This document shows positions 13,001-28,400 of a stretch of DNA of 64,000 nucleotides, piece by piece. The DNA lies in contig NC_066853.1 of the NCBI RefSeq assembly GCF_001640805.2, positions 18,871,242 to 18,935,241 on the forward strand, read 5' to 3'. Below the pieces are notes generated by a model. It worked only from the letters and a program-made list of their open reading frames with translations. It searched no databases and was not told the DNA's origin. Positions within the stretch are counted from its first letter, which is position 1. Each line of letters begins with the position of its first letter. The DNA comes from Lates calcarifer (taxonomy: Eukaryota > Chordata > Actinopteri > Centropomidae). A program made the translations under genes and the position numbers.

Positions 13001-16000
13001 GCTGTGGCCTTCTCGAGGCCCGCTGATAAAGATAATAAAGTGATAATTAATGACGCTGGAAGTCGACCTTGGTTGAAGGGAATGTGTTTCCTTGCATGTA
13101 CTACTCTCTGGCTTAATGTAAAGACAGCCTCTACTTGTGATCCAAAGCATTTTAGCTCCACCTGGTGACTAGGTGATCCGGTCAAGCTCTGAGGCCAAAC
13201 AATCAAAAGTATTTCTACAATGCCTGTGCTGGATTCATAATAACTCAGTATTCACTGTAATGTCCAGTCTTACTCAAGGAAAAAGAGTGAAACACCCAGC
13301 GAATTTCTGCTAAGTGGACTGATGTGTGGGGGGAAAGAAGCACAATCAAAGCAGCTGTTCTCGATGGACAATCATAACAGGGCAGCTCATAATGAACAGG
13401 ATGTCAGAGAATTGACCCCATGTGGGCAGTTGAAGGACAGTTGATAGTAATTACATCTGATTCTCTGGCTAAAGTATAGCTAAAAGGCACACTCTCCTGT
13501 ACTCTTGGTGCTTTATCTCCCGTGGATTTTTGTGCCACATTTACTCTCAGCCAATCAGAGCAACATTAGAATCATGGAGAGCTGATATAGTAGTTGAAAA
13601 ACAATACTTGAAAAGACAATTTGCCAATGATTTCATTTCAGTCAATCATGTTTTGTTAGATAAAAGGGCTCACTTGCAATCTTAGCCATAACTCAGAAAT
13701 TATGATTACAGAGTCTCTTAATACATACAGTATTACGAGGACAATATCTTACAAGTGTTATGAATGTACTGTTTCAGTTGATGACTAATTTAGGCAGTTA
13801 ACAAGGACTCCAAATTCATCATAAGAATTCACTGTATTCAAGTGCAGCTCAGTAACTTTTCATAATGTTTCTTATGAAACAATAAAATCTGAAGCAGAAA
13901 GCTTGTATTCTTTACAGTTTCCATTAAAGGAACTACATGTAAGACTTTGCTATTGCCTAGTAGCTACTGTAAGCATTAACAGCTGTCTTCTTACCAGTGT
14001 AGAAGAGATGTTGTAAGTTCTGCATCAGACTTCTTTCCTTTACTCGCCAAGACTGATGGGAGAGAAGAGAAGAGAGATGGAAAGCAATGGCAATGTGAAC
14101 CTTTGTTTTGCTTGCTTCGCTATGACTTCTTTTCTTCTACTAAAGTTAGCATGCTAACCAGATAGCCCCGACCCAACCAGCCCGTCTTGCTACTTTTCGA
14201 TAGCATGCCACTGCAGCATCCAGGCTGCCCTGGAGAAGTAGCACTGCTCAGAGGGCATATTCTAACCTCTTGTATTGTAAATGCAGTGATGGCTGAAGCT
14301 CTTGGCAAGCAGCCATCGCCACTGACCTGCCCCTGACAAGACATCACATTCGGCACCGGTCAAAGCTTACATAGTACCTTTTTAATATTTTTGGAAAATG
14401 GTCTTATGGTCTATATATGTATTTATGCTCCCCATTTGCCTACATCTTCCGAATCAGTCTGTCCTGTGTATTATCCAGTATGGTAAATCAAAATTAGAGA
14501 TGCAAAAACAATAGACATTGAGATTTAAGATTCAGGTTTAAATCATACATACTGGTATTCAGAATTTATATTTATTTTGAATTTGAAGTAGAGAATATGT
14601 ATGTAAATCTCAAAGTCTTTCACCTGTCTGGTGGAAACATGTCTCTCATTGCTTTATGAAATTTGCCCCTAATGGTGGTCTTGCTTCTTCTTCTGCTGGT
14701 TGTGAGAAGTTTTTAAAATCCAGATCACAGATAATTCCTCTTGCTGATGCAGTTTGCCCCAGTCCTGACTGAAAGCCATTTATTACCGGTTTTATTGCAG
14801 GAACTTAGAGATTTTTACTTTTGTGTATTTGTGTACTGTTTTACTTATCAGTTCATTTTAGCTGCTCTAAAGAGAAGGAAATGTACCCAAGTAAAGTTGA
14901 AGAAAATCTCCCTTTTCAACTTGATTGCTCGCTAACAATTACAGCTAATTCTTTCCATTTCCTTAAATCAGAGTTTGCCGAATTACTCAGACAAATAAGG
15001 CAAACTCACAATTTAAACTTTAATTTACCCCATTCTGTCAAGTAATCCTCAGTGGTTTGAAGAGCAGAGATATGGAAAGGAGACCAGTATTACAGAGGCA
15101 GGAAAAGGAATATTGTTCTCTTTTGAGAACTGCTGTCTGGCTGACTAAAAGAATGGTGCAATCATCTTTTGATAACAGTAATAATGGATGAAAGTTAAAA
15201 GTTTTTTTTTTTTTCCCAAAGAACACAAAATCAGAGAACAGAAAAAAAGCTTCAAAATCTACAAAGGCACATCCCACTGACGTTCATCCTTGAGAACTTC
15301 TCAAAGTTCAGGCCATTGGGTGGGCAAGCATCAGGGAAATGCTCAAGAAAAGAAAAGGGAAAAAAAGAAAGAAAATTAAGTAAATCCGAGATGACATGCC
15401 GTGTCAATGGATCAATGACGGGAGAGTCATTTAGCCAGCGCTGAGCAAGAGCAAATTGTTTGAGCAAGCAAATCAATTTGAAGTGCCTAGCCCAGAAAAA
15501 CCCATTTATTTACTCATGACCAATAGCAAACACCACACAGCAAGAGGACAGAGGGAGCATTCGTATTTGAGATGCTGAGAGATGGATACTGTAAAGGATG
15601 TTGGAGTGTCAATGACATTAAAGCGGCAAGTGGCGTGGCAGTAATGAAACGCCTCAGTGGTTTTATCATTACATCGGCAGGGACAGAATGGAAGCGCTCG
15701 CACTTCCTGACTTTCAGGGCTCACAGAGACTTAAGATAACCTTGCAGATTTACGGTCTAAATTATTGAGCTAAAAACTTCTCCTGGCACTCTGTATTCAT
15801 GGAGTGCTACAGTGCAACAAGCAACCATTATACTGTGGCCCTGGACGATGAATTGAAAACCAGTGCTTCCTCCTCATACATTTCAAATAGATAATCTCAC
15901 TGAGAGCTAACTGTGCTTTCAGTCTTGTGGCTTCAGATGCACATGCCAATCCCACCTCTGCTGGTGGACCAGTAACACTTATTTAATATGCAAACTGGGA

Positions 16001-19000
16001 GTGTACATTAACACAGTAACAAGAAATCAATCTAGGAAGTGCAAATTACCATTTCATCACCCCCCCACCCCCTCACACACACACACACACACTTTTTTTT
16101 GCAGTGCATCTAAAACCTTCTGTGACTCTCGCCTTCCCATTCCCTCTGATTCCCTCATTGATCTTCCTTTGCCAGAATCCCTCCAATGGAAAATACATTG
16201 ATCCTTGGCTTCTTCTTGTGCTGCTAATTACTGAGGGGACTGTGTCACTGTCAGGCCCTTATCTGATGCAGGCTGTGTAGAGGAGTAATAGGATGTGCCA
16301 GCTGAAAAGCTGTCTGACATAACCTTGTGTAAACATGGTTGCCCTCCATTAATCATTTCATTATTGGAACCACTATAAATTTAAGTATCAACATCATCCA
16401 ACAAACTTTAAAATCTTTTTTTTTTTTCACCCTTTAGCATGGGTGCAAAATCTTAATGCTTTACACGTATTTATTGCTTATGTAAAATTTTACCCAGCAA
16501 CTTAAAGGTACCATATGTAGGAATGTAAAGCAGTTTATACATATTAATCAATTCTTTTCTCTTTTTTGCCAATGTGTGAATGGATTGTAACATGTTAGAA
16601 ATAAGACCTTCCCCAACTTTTTTGGTTGGTTATAACAGCCTGTGGACTGATTTTCATTTAAAGGACTCCAGGAAAATCCAAAGAATGTGAGTGCCTTGCC
16701 TCAGTGCCTATCTTCTGCTTCCCTACACTAGCAAACTTTATCTTAGAAATACCAACATATCATATAAATGCAGTCAGTGTATCATGTAACTAGAATGGAT
16801 TAGTTCAATGTCATTAGCCTATATTGTGCTAGCTATAGCAAGCTGATAATGATATTATACTTTACAAACAAAACTTTTTCAAAACATAACATTTCGTCAA
16901 TCTATAGTCTTGCATTGGCTTATTGGCTTGAGGCTGGAGGCAGTGGAGGAATAGTCAGAGAATCAAAGGACAAAGAGTGAATGTACCAAATTTCATGGCA
17001 ATTGATCTAATTGTTGAGAAATTTCAGTCTTGTCCAAAGTGGTGGAGTGACCCTCTGATCCCTAGAGCCATACCATTAGCATGGCTAAAAAGCCAGAATT
17101 GATTTTCCCCTTAAAGGATAACTGTGGTTTGTTACAATTTGGGGTTTTACTTTTGTACTTTTAGCCAACAGTCCTATCAGTAATAATAACACTGAACTCA
17201 CCAAGTTCATTTCTGAGATCAAAGAGGCAACATCACCAAAAAGAACTCCAGTGGAACATGAGCAGCCAGATCATACAGGTTTAAAACAAACCTCTATTTT
17301 AGACAAACAAACAGCAGTGAAACTCTACACCATACAGTTCTATGTATCATACTTGCTGCGGCTGCATAGTTTTTCTGTGCAACTTTCTTCCAAATAAAGT
17401 GGTTTATGTAATGTGACTACAGTTTAGTTTAAACAGTTGGCTTGTTTACAACCTGTCTGATCTTCTAACTACAATTGTTTCTTGCCTGTCTGATGTCATT
17501 TTAGTCAGATGTTGTAAAAAGCTGTAATTATCCTTTAATGATGTTTTTAAAAACAGTCCATGTATAATATATTACACCCCCACCCTCAGTATTTTATTTC
17601 AGATAACAGTGCACCAGATGTATTACGAGACACAAATAATGATGATTTTATTTATGTGTGTATTGCAGTGAGAATTCATCATATTCCTTCTTATACAGAA
17701 TGTGCTATCTGGTTTATTTCAGCTGTGTGGAGGCAGAGGAAGGTGATTATCATGGTGATTAATGCAGGCATATGGGAGGAACATTGCCGTGTTATCGTAG
17801 AGGAGAGGGAAATGATTACCTAATGGAGGTGTGTCCAATGTGTTTCTTTAAAGCTGAAATGAAAAGGAGAGTCAAAGGCTTGCACGGGTTACTGAATCAA
17901 CCTGTGCAGGAAATCAATCATCTCCACTAGACTTTATAAAATAATAACATGGGAAAACTGAAAGTAAATACAGGCAAAAGAGGCCAGCGCACTTACACCA
18001 TTAATGAAGTGTAGCTCTTTTGAAAGCTTTTATCGAAGCACCGGCCTGTATCTGGGCTCCCTGTCGCGGATTGGAATTAGCAGGCAGACTGCGTTTTTTC
18101 TACTGTCTGTCTATGTGCATGTGCCCTCTCTGCCTCCATATGCCACACACAAGTGGATGATAAGGAGTAGCTTAATGCTGAGTGCTCATTAATGGAGAAG
18201 TCCACACTGTAACATTTCCATACTGTAAAGTAATTATTAGCAAACTACTTGGCTTTTTTGGGGACAGTTTGTTGTGTGGTGGTTGTTTTACTTATACAGA
18301 TCAAGATGAAGTCACATCACACTGAAGTATTTGTAGTACAGCGTGAAGTAACAGTTTCCTCTGCACATTATTTAGCCCTCTCTGTGTTCATGCCTGTAGT
18401 TCAGCTCCATCACTCTGAACCAAAGAAAAAAAAAGAGAGATTCATTGTTTCCCTTTGGTTGTAGTCCATGTAAGGTTCATGCTGACTTATTACAAACAAA
18501 CCAGGGGTTTTAAACATAAAGTCACATGGTCTGACAGGTAACTCATTCATTGGACAGTTTTCGGTGACCTACTCTGCATCATCAGCGCTCCATGGGCCCG
18601 CAGGGGAAAATCAAAACAAAATTTATTTCAATGACCGACAGCATGTGACACTCTGCTTACTGGTGCTTGAAGTCTTCACTTATTTTCCCTGGTGGTCACA
18701 AAAAGCTCACACAAGGAGAAACAGTTGGTCATGAGCAGCAGTTCAGATTGGCAACATGACTTTATTTGTCATAAACAGTGACAGAAGGCTAGAGACAGAA
18801 ATGAGCCATCTTATATGGCAGTATGATTGGGGAAATTGTTGCCATCACCAGCAGGGGAATGCTGTAAAATTGTTTCATTTAGCTTTTGAATTTATGCAAC
18901 TGTTACATACCCATGATCACTTTGGCTGGTCCATGTGGACCCACTGTAGACCAACAAAAACTTATCGTTTTAAAATAGTTGTACAGCATTGTTTTGGTCC

Positions 19001-22000
19001 ACAACATACTGTAATTCAAATGGCAATGATCTCTCCTCCCTAAATTAACAAGATGAAACAGGCAACAACACGAGAGTTCATTAAATTCACAGCAAATAGG
19101 CTTACATGTGAATACAACACAGTTTGGAAAGTCACAAATGGGGAAATTCATTGTAAAGCTGCAGGAATATCAGTTTCTTCTCCCTGGCTGACAGGGTTGT
19201 CATTTGTAACGTGTGGGGAGGGAGAATATATGCTAGTTTTTCTTCCAGTGGGCTGCATCAGGTGATTTCACTGATAAGCACATCCTCAGCCAGAGAGTAG
19301 GAACTAATCAGTGAAATCACCTGGTGCACTCTTTGGCCTGAAAAAACCTGAGCTATGTCCAAATCCACACTGCATACCAATTGTATGTACTATCATATGC
19401 ATTATGCAATAATTTCTTTCTTTTACTAATCTGAAATGATGGGGGACCACAGATGTCAGTCAGACTGCAAATTTGGACTTTGGCCAGTTAAACCTCAAGA
19501 GAAAGCAAAGTTTTTTGTTTTTTTTTAAGATCTCATTTTACCTCTATTGACAATTAGCTTTATTTCTTTGCAGGTGTGACGTAGCTTCCCATCCTTTGTG
19601 TGTTCAAATTTAGGGACAACAGAGTTCAGGAACAGCATGCTCACAAATCAAGTAGATTTTGTATTCGTATTTACATCTCTGATAAAGCTTAATTTGTCAG
19701 CGTGAATATATGACATACTCAAAACTTGTTAAGAATTGGGACACAACTGGATAGATTCAGCCGTCATAAACATGACACATAGTTGAATATCTGTGTAATT
19801 CATTTGTAGCTTGCGTCTTCATCTGTCGACAGTGGTATGTGAAGTACAACAGCCTCTTTGATGGTTTTTTCGCAGTCTGAACTGTGCATTACATGCTGCT
19901 GCATTGATCCTTTTCTCACTTTTTCCTCACCAGAAAAAAAGTACAATGCTTTTGTGGTTGCTCTCATTCCCTCCACCTACACACACTGTATGCAATACAG
20001 TGCAACACAGAGAGCCCATCTCCCCAGGGTGTGTCGAAAGTCATTCTGGGAAATGTAGGAACTCAAAAGCATTGTAGATGTTGACGAGCCAGGCTGAGAG
20101 TGGATACACCAAAATAGTAAATAATGCATTGAACATCACATATTGATGTCTGACAGTGAAAGAGTGTCTGAATGTGATTTTTTTTTTCTCCTGGAGAATG
20201 AGTTCCCTAAGGTAATCATTCTTAGGTGCTAGTCTAAGAGAGGAGCCTCTAGCACAGCATTTCTGAGTATTCTTTCGTGCCGTTGCTCCCTCTTGACATG
20301 TCTTGATCTCAAGTCAAGGCCTACCTGGGTCCAGAGAATACTGTGAGGTCCATTGTAAAATTAAAAAAAGGAGGGGTTGTCAAATAGTAGCATGTCTCTC
20401 ATTTCATTTATCTTGGATTCAGCACAATCCTTTGTTCCTTCCTTGCCTTTTCAAGTGGGTTGAGAATGTAGACCACATGTAGTTTTCTATTGTAACTCTA
20501 GTTCTATGATTACAAGTGGATCTTTTAAATCAGGCTGTGGGCTTAGCCTCTCATTTCCCCATTCTCCTCTCTGAAAAGGTGCATGTATATGCTTAACCAG
20601 TCACACTGCTGGAACTGCTCATTAAAATACATGCATGAAAATAGTTGACATTCATCTTCTTGACTTTTGTCATGTAACAACTACTTACAGTGTCTTACTG
20701 TTTCCAACTAGACCTCACAGTCTGCATTTGATTATTTCTAACTGCAGAGCTCTGCAATAAATCAGTAAGAGAGGGGTATGGCCAGCTCTGACCAAAACGT
20801 ATATACCTGAAGCAGATACAGTCTATTAGTAATTTAAAACTGCTACTCAGTAAGTTTCCAAACTCCTAATATGCAGTATTAAGCACAGACTGCCTGTTGC
20901 ACCACTGTAGTGCATACAGTGCCCACCAGTGCCTGAGGTCCATCTTAGTGCTGGTGGCACCTGAGACATTTCCATATTGTCCAGTTCTGTTCAAAAGGGT
21001 GGATTGTCCAGGGGTATGTTAGATCTAACATTACACTGTATTGTCCAATACAAGACTTTCAGTTCAATGCACATTAATAATCAAACAGTTCACTATGTGT
21101 TTTGTTGAAATTGTGTCAAACTGAATAGATGTTACACAGAAAGGCAGGATGATTTGGACAGCTGCGTGAAGGTGCTCGAAATGGGCTATTTCTTCCTCAG
21201 TGGTCTGAAGACATTGGGTAGTTGGGGAGATTGACACTTTAGACATTCCCCCTAGTGGCAGCAGAGCACTCAGGAGAACTTCATTGTGTTTTTGCTTGAG
21301 GGCAGTCATGCCTGCAGACATATCACCTGCCTCCTGTGACCAGGGCCATGACACATTCCACAGCGGCTGCAACACCCATGGAGAAATTGCTCATTTGCTT
21401 GCTTGCTTTACTGCTGAGGCGGATGCACACACAAAAAAAAACCCTAGTCTGTCCACGATGGGAGCCTTAAACTTTAAGAGGATCTTGCCATGACGGCTTC
21501 ACACACTGGGGTGATGAAAACTAGCTTGGAGGTGCCCTCAAGAAAAAGCAAGGAGGGCCACGAGGGTGAAGCTCACTGCCGATGGACTTCAAAGACACTG
21601 GGAGAGTCTAACCAGCCTTGCTCACCTGACTCACCAACATCCCAGTGTGTGAGGGACACACACTGGTGAACAAACCTGGGCAGGAGTAAAAAAAAGCAGA
21701 TGAAGAGTAGAGTCATTGCTATACTCGCACAAGCTCCAATAGAGTTGGATAAACTCATTTTGACTGGCTGAGCACACGCAGCGCAGGCAAATTTCAGTCT
21801 ATAAAAATGCAGAGTGGCTATTTCTAGGAATGGAGGGCAAAGCAGAGCTATAGCACATCTGCTGACCTTCGTATTCAAGAATATGAATAAAGATGATCAC
21901 ACTGTATAGATCCAAACATATCATTGTATATAGAGTACACTATACTATATTTACTAGAAAATTAGCTGTTAACTTCAAGACATACCAATATGCTATTTCA

Positions 22001-22398
22001 GCAATGTGGTATTTCTACCTCAAAGAATTTCTGTTATAGATTTCATTTGTTGTTTGTGATTTACGTAATAAACGGCCACTATGGTGTAAAATTTAATGTT
22101 GATTCACACTTGCACGAGGAAGAGGTTCAGTGATTTTGGTGACCCTTTGACTTTCCCTCTAGCACAGCAAAAACGTATATCTCAAAAACAAAACAAAGCA
22201 GGAAGAATCTAATTGATTTTGCTGACCTTACGAGCCATACTGTTGTGCCATCATTACAGAACACTTTTAAGTTTTAAATTTTATGTGTAAGGTATATCAT
22301 GGCCTGTTACTAACACAGATGCAAAATTTTTTGTCCTTATTAATTCCCCTAGGACTTCAGACAGTTGAATTACCTATTTACTATCACATATCTCGATG

Positions 22399-22454
<56 letters not shown>

Positions 22455-25400
22455 TATGATTAATTTATTGAGACATGTTTTGTTGGAGGGCACTGTGTCG
22501 ATGTGGGGCCACTATGATGAGAGACACGAAAAAAAGAAAGATCTATGTATACAGCTAAACTTTGCTCTATAAACACAAGGCAGGAGGCAGAAAACATTCT
22601 GCCTTTGAAATAGGTAAAAAAAAAAAAAAGTGAAAAATGCGAAACACTGCTTGAGACATTTTTGGCCATTTGCAGTATTTTATATTAATAGTAGTAAGTT
22701 ATATTAATAGTTTGAACTTTGACTTATTTACTTTTGCAAAAGGATTAATTAAAGCTATACCCATGCAATATACAGTACAATATTTGACTTTTTTCACATG
22801 CCTGTAACTAAATACAGTGTAGGGCTCGTGCTTGGTGAGATCATTTGCATGTGAAATATTAATATGGGAATTTCAAATGCACAATGAATGTATAGTGTAC
22901 TCATTCCTCTTGGCGGAGTGCAGGGAAGAAAGTCCGCCTTTGACTGCCGGAGTTGCAAGTCTGAGGTGTAATTCTCTCTTTTACATTTCAAGTTCAGCTG
23001 TGTGGGAGGCTTGTTATTCATGCAGATGTCACAAGAAAAGGCTCTCCCTCTCTATCTCCCTCTCCCTCTCTCTCAGTCTCTGTCTCTCTCTCTCTCTGTG
23101 TGCATGCATGTCTTTGCTGCCCTAATTCCTAGGCAAGTGCTGCAGTGGGCTTGTTCTGCTGGCAGTCCATGCCTTATTGTTTGATACTTCTTTAACACCT
23201 ACATAATGTATTTCATTAGAATATGCTGTCACTCCCTGTCCGTTCCACTTCATCCCATCGCTCTGAGGTTTTCTTTTTTTTTTCTTTTTTCTTTTTTAAA
23301 GGAGGTGGGGGTTCTCTTAGCACCAAATAAACAACTGGCCTCTATTCTGTTGTCATGCATCTTCCTCTGTCTCCTGTCTGTGTATTTCTTCCTCTGCTGG
23401 GAATTCAATTATCCTGGCTGTTGTTTTATGATGTTGTCGTGACATCCGATGACGGATTCATTATCTCATCTCCTGGCATGACAGCATCGGAGCAACAGGA
23501 CCAGTGTTCCCTGCACTCCTGCAGTATGCGTTGGGCTTTACATCTGGACTGTGGAACAATCTGCATCGGTGATTCTAGTCTGAGGTTTCTGTTAAGGAAA
23601 AAATAGTATCTTCTGGAGTAGTCAGTAGTTGTGGTGGTAATAAATGTGAATTAATCAACAAGGTGATAAAGAGAGATCTCTTGCAGAATTTCCTCTTTTT
23701 GTCCCTATTTGTGTTAGACTTATACTGTGTAGGCTTTTTTTCTCCTCATTTCCAGCATTGACTTGAAGTTTGCTCTCTGTTATGGAAAAATAATATATAA
23801 ATATATCCTGGTGAATTATTTTTGCATATATTTGTTGAAGTGAGACTCAAATAAAAGCTATGGGATTTATTTGCAGTGTTTTCACTTGCGTTGGCTTCTC
23901 TTTTTAAAGTTTTATTCATGAAAGGGCACATTCCTCTGTGACAGCAAGGTTGGCACACTGTAGTTGGTGAAAATGTTGCATGAGCTTTGTGGCTCTGTTT
24001 TAATATGGAAAGTACTAACCTCTGCCAGGGTTATAAAAAGGTCGCAGACTGTCGCTGACTCTGGTCTCTTTGATCTGTGTCTTTTTTTGTCTTGTTAAAA
24101 ACTGCATAAAACCCAAAAAGAACCTAACATAGCACACAGCATAATAGAGTATGCTAATTCACATGGGACTGTGTGCCTTTCCCTTCGTTATGTACGTTCT
24201 TTAATAACACTCTCTGTGTTGCAGGGAATGAGTTTGGCCATCCTGAGTGGCTGGATTTCCCCCGAGAGGGGAACAATCAGAGTTACCACTATGCCCGGCG
24301 GCAGTTTAACCTGGTGGATATGGATCACCTCCGCTACTGTCAGCTCTACGCCTTTGACCGGGACATGAACCGCACCGAAGACAAGTACGGCTGGCTGGCT
24401 GCCCCACCTGTAAGGACATCACACGCTCACTGTACAGTAGGCTTTGTGCAGACAATCTCAATGACAAAATCACATGAAGATACAATGTCACAGCACCATT
24501 TTTTTGTCGCACACAGAGTATCTGATATTTTCCAGTGTCCTAGCCAATTGTTCATAAATGACTTAGCTCATATGATGTAAATGTGCTCTCATCTTTACAC
24601 ACATGTACAGTTTTAAAACTGTAAAACTACTTTAGTACTTAGGCAGGAGATAAATGCACCATGAAGAGACTTCATTTTGGCAATGTCTTGTTTCTCTGCC
24701 TGCTGTCAGGATGAACAGTAATAGTATATTTCACTCTCATCTTGTAGCTTCTCTCTTTGCCTGCTATTGAAGCCTATGGGAGAAAAAAAAGATGTTTTTT
24801 CTCTTGAGGGGCTGGTAGCAAAGTAATGGGATAATGCAAATGGGGAGTGTGGCTAAATTGACAGGGATTAGAAGTAAGTCTGTGTAATTGATTCAAAAAT
24901 ACCCTCCCTCACATCCCCAGGATTCAGTCTTCAGATTAGGACTACTTCACCTGGCTGCGCCACACTCTGACCTGCGTATTTCTCTTCTGCAGACAGACAA
25001 ATGCAGCCAAGTAGGAAATGTATCAGAGAGCATAATTAGAGACATGTCTGGTTCACAAGGATAATTTCTGCATATTGGTCCATCAATCAGAGGTATGTTC
25101 TGACTTAGTGGAGCCTCTTACACCTTTTACAACTGGATGAAACGCAGCTTTGGAGGTAAGGCAAAGGAAAAGCAGAGCCTGGCTGGTTTCTCTGCTCTCT
25201 TCTGGGGGAATGGGAGGGAATGCAGATCCCAAAGGATGCTATTGGCAGGGAGGATGCATACATTTGGCACCAGAGCTGACCTGCTACACATTGGGTGCTG
25301 TTTTCCTTGGCTGTTTTTATGGCTTTTTATTTGAAACCGTTATAGTAGATGACAGCTCTGGAATGTATACTTAAGACATCATCAAATTTCATTCATTCCT

Positions 25401-28400
25401 TGATTTATAACATCAATTCATGGGTAAAATATTTCTGAAAGATTATATAATGCCAGCCTAAAGGTTGTCATTTCCGTTAAGTTAAATTATGTGCAGAGCT
25501 CTGGGCAGCTGTGATGTGTAGGGAGCAGGAAGACCATCGATCACAAGATAATTTCTAAATCTCTGGCCTTGTTGCAAATACCTCTGATGGCAAGAGTTTA
25601 CCCTGGTGAAGTGTTCTTGAGCACAACATCAAATTAGGGCAGCTACTTCTTATAGAAGGCTGGAGAGGATGTGCTTGTAATTAGTTCTCATGTTTCTTTT
25701 TGCTATGATCATGAAGTAACAGATTTTGTTTTTGATCACACACTATAAAAAGGTCTGTTCTGATATTAAGCTGCCAAATAATTTTTCTGTGATCATCAGA
25801 AAGGTTTTAGACTGATTTTTGTCAGTATTTCAAGAAGTGTATTCATGTCAACATCACAGAAAACAGCTTTCAAATGATCCGTCAAAAAACAAGATTGTTG
25901 TCATCAATTCTTGAGATGTAATTATGAAGGGCTGGGCATTGAAATGATATATCCAAGACAGAAATATAACATATGATCGATAATTTGTCAGTATGATTAA
26001 TTTATCTTTTTTGATGACATAGACAGAATTGAATCAAAAACTGCCAATCATGTCGCAGGAATAGAGGTGTGCATTGAGCAAGTTAGGTTTTAGATTAGTT
26101 AGGTTAGATTTGATCATTATATTTGTTTTTCTGCCTCAGATTGGTGAAATGTTCCACTGTTTGGCAAGGGTTTGTCATGTTCTGACCGTGAAAGATACTT
26201 TAAAACCACAGTCAACCATCTGGTTTCTGTAAATTAAGTCAGGAGCAAAAATCAGCCTTTTTAAAGAAATAATGATTAGATATTTTTTGTGACAATTATC
26301 ACTATCAGCTGATAAACGTTTATCCATGTCACATTTTTGACCATATTGCCCAGCTTTATGTACAACTTAAGATATTAGGTAAATGGTCTGCAAGACCAGA
26401 TTGAAGCAGCATATAATAAATCAGTTCCAGGGGTTTTCTATAGCTTTCCCTGTGCCCTGGTCTCTGTCCTCAGAAGCAACTGAAACAAAAAACTTCCTAT
26501 TCAGGGATGATACAATATCACAAAAGGACTTTGTAGAGCATTACTCGCAGATAACGCCAATAACCGCTCAAAGATTCTGCTGTAATGACCAGATGAGTCT
26601 GAATCCTCTGTACAGCTTATCAATGACATTGCCAAGGTAATCGCACTTAGTTGGAATATTTTGTAGCTCAGTTCAATATTTCACTGTGGTGGGAGGATCC
26701 AAGGGCATTCTGTAGTTGAAATGAGAAGCAGAAGAGGATCTGTCAGCAGTTCTCCCCGTTGTCCCAGGTATAAGTGAACTAAGCAGAGAACTTTGCTTAA
26801 AAGTGTGATTTGGGTCCGCCTCTTTGAAGATGTGCAGCTGTGAGCTTCAAAAGGCCAAACTCTGGACGTGAACTGAAGCTCCCATTAATGCAGAGATAGC
26901 ATCACTTGAGGTGTTCCACTGTAACGAAATGTAAATACAGCCGTACACACCAGCAAACAGACTACAGGCATTCGGTGTAGTCTGTATTCTACTTACATCA
27001 GCATTACTGAACTTCTGGGACACTGATTGCCCACAAGATGCTTTTATTCTCTAGTAATATAACTCAAATCCATCTGTCTGTGAATCCAAACATTAAGATT
27101 TTATGTCCACATTAGAAATATATACTTCTTACAGTATTTTCTTATATTGAGGTCATTGGAGGTCTTGGGATTTACCTTGTGACTTGAGTACATCATACAT
27201 CAGGCTATGATTCGGCCGCATAGTGTTTCCTACAAAAACCTCAGGGAAAAAGTCAAATGATTATTTTTGACCTCTCATCCAGCAGTGGGCTACATCTTCA
27301 AATGCATTTTTCAATGTGTCCTATCTCCCCGGGAAACATAAAAATGCAAAACCAACGTTTAAATCCAATTTTTCCCCAAACTCTGCCGGCTGCACCTGCA
27401 GCTGACTTAATGTAAGTTTCAGTGAAGAAAAAAGAAGCAGAGAGGAGGGTCACAGTTTGTGGAAATATTGGATTTGAACAGCGGTTTCACAAAGAAAAAA
27501 ATATTTTCATTCCAAAGTGCTGAGGTCATAAATTGGGCCACTGTAGGGATTTGCCCTGCTCTCATTGCCTGGCTAAGTTTCACCCAGAGCTGTTTTCAGT
27601 TCAGTGTGATGCTGGAGGCAGTGACAGAAACAGAGACTTGAAAGACTTGCAGACCTAGTGTCAAACTAGAAAGAGGGTACATACATATTAGGTCAGCACA
27701 GTTTTACATAGGGAGATATTGTTCTTGGTGCACAATTATTAGATGATAATTTGGATTTTTGCGACATATAAACATCAGCAGATTCTGTATATAATCAGAA
27801 GCATTTTATGATTATCACGTCTGTTGATTGCATTTACATTTATTTATTTATTTTTAAATAAGAATGCACATTTACTGTATATGCTTATTTGGTCCCACCT
27901 TAATGGATGCAGGTTACATTCATTTTCTGATGCTAAAACAGTCACCAGCAGCCAGAGGAGCTTAGCATTTACTCCAAATTTGTGGACTTCTCATGTTGAA
28001 ATGGACTTGGTAAAAGACTCCACCAAACTGTCAGCTCATTCCTTAACCTCCATCCTCTCTGCTGGTCCAGTTGCAGGGGTGCTTATCTTCTCGTTCAGCC
28101 GTGAATATGCTGCCCTGAAATTGGCTTGGGGAACAAGGCACTAAAAATAGGGGGTTGGGTGACATTGATAATCTCTGCTAATGACACGTTAACAGTAGCT
28201 CGCTCCACAGGAGAGTGGCGGCTTTATCATGTGCAGCTGTCTAAAGCTGACAGTGTGTGTGCCAGGCACTACCCTGGGCTGCTGCTTTCTGCTGATGAGT
28301 GCCACCTGAAATTTGATTGTGGGAATGTTACTCAGTCTATTTGGAAATGTGTAGTCCACTGATATAGTGTTCCCCATTATAACTCTCTAAATCCAAGATG

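Larger units (their letters stand above)
11675..24224 (+). other. gbe1 intron, 12.5 kb
   Basis: The intron contains MITE-like elements (13924-14385 and 17111-17538) and another TTAAAGG-type terminus near 16502. It also has a short CA run (16074-16092), the hairpin 19254-19328, a long TA repeat (22402-22451) and CT-rich sequence (23041-23100). No coding gene is apparent. Blocks such as 16100-16330 and 18000-18190 look less repetitive and could be conserved elements. Confidence 0.5.

Noticed and set aside
22402..22451. The TA run as a functional cruciform or origin
   Set aside because: It is an ordinary dinucleotide microsatellite with nothing around it to suggest a function.
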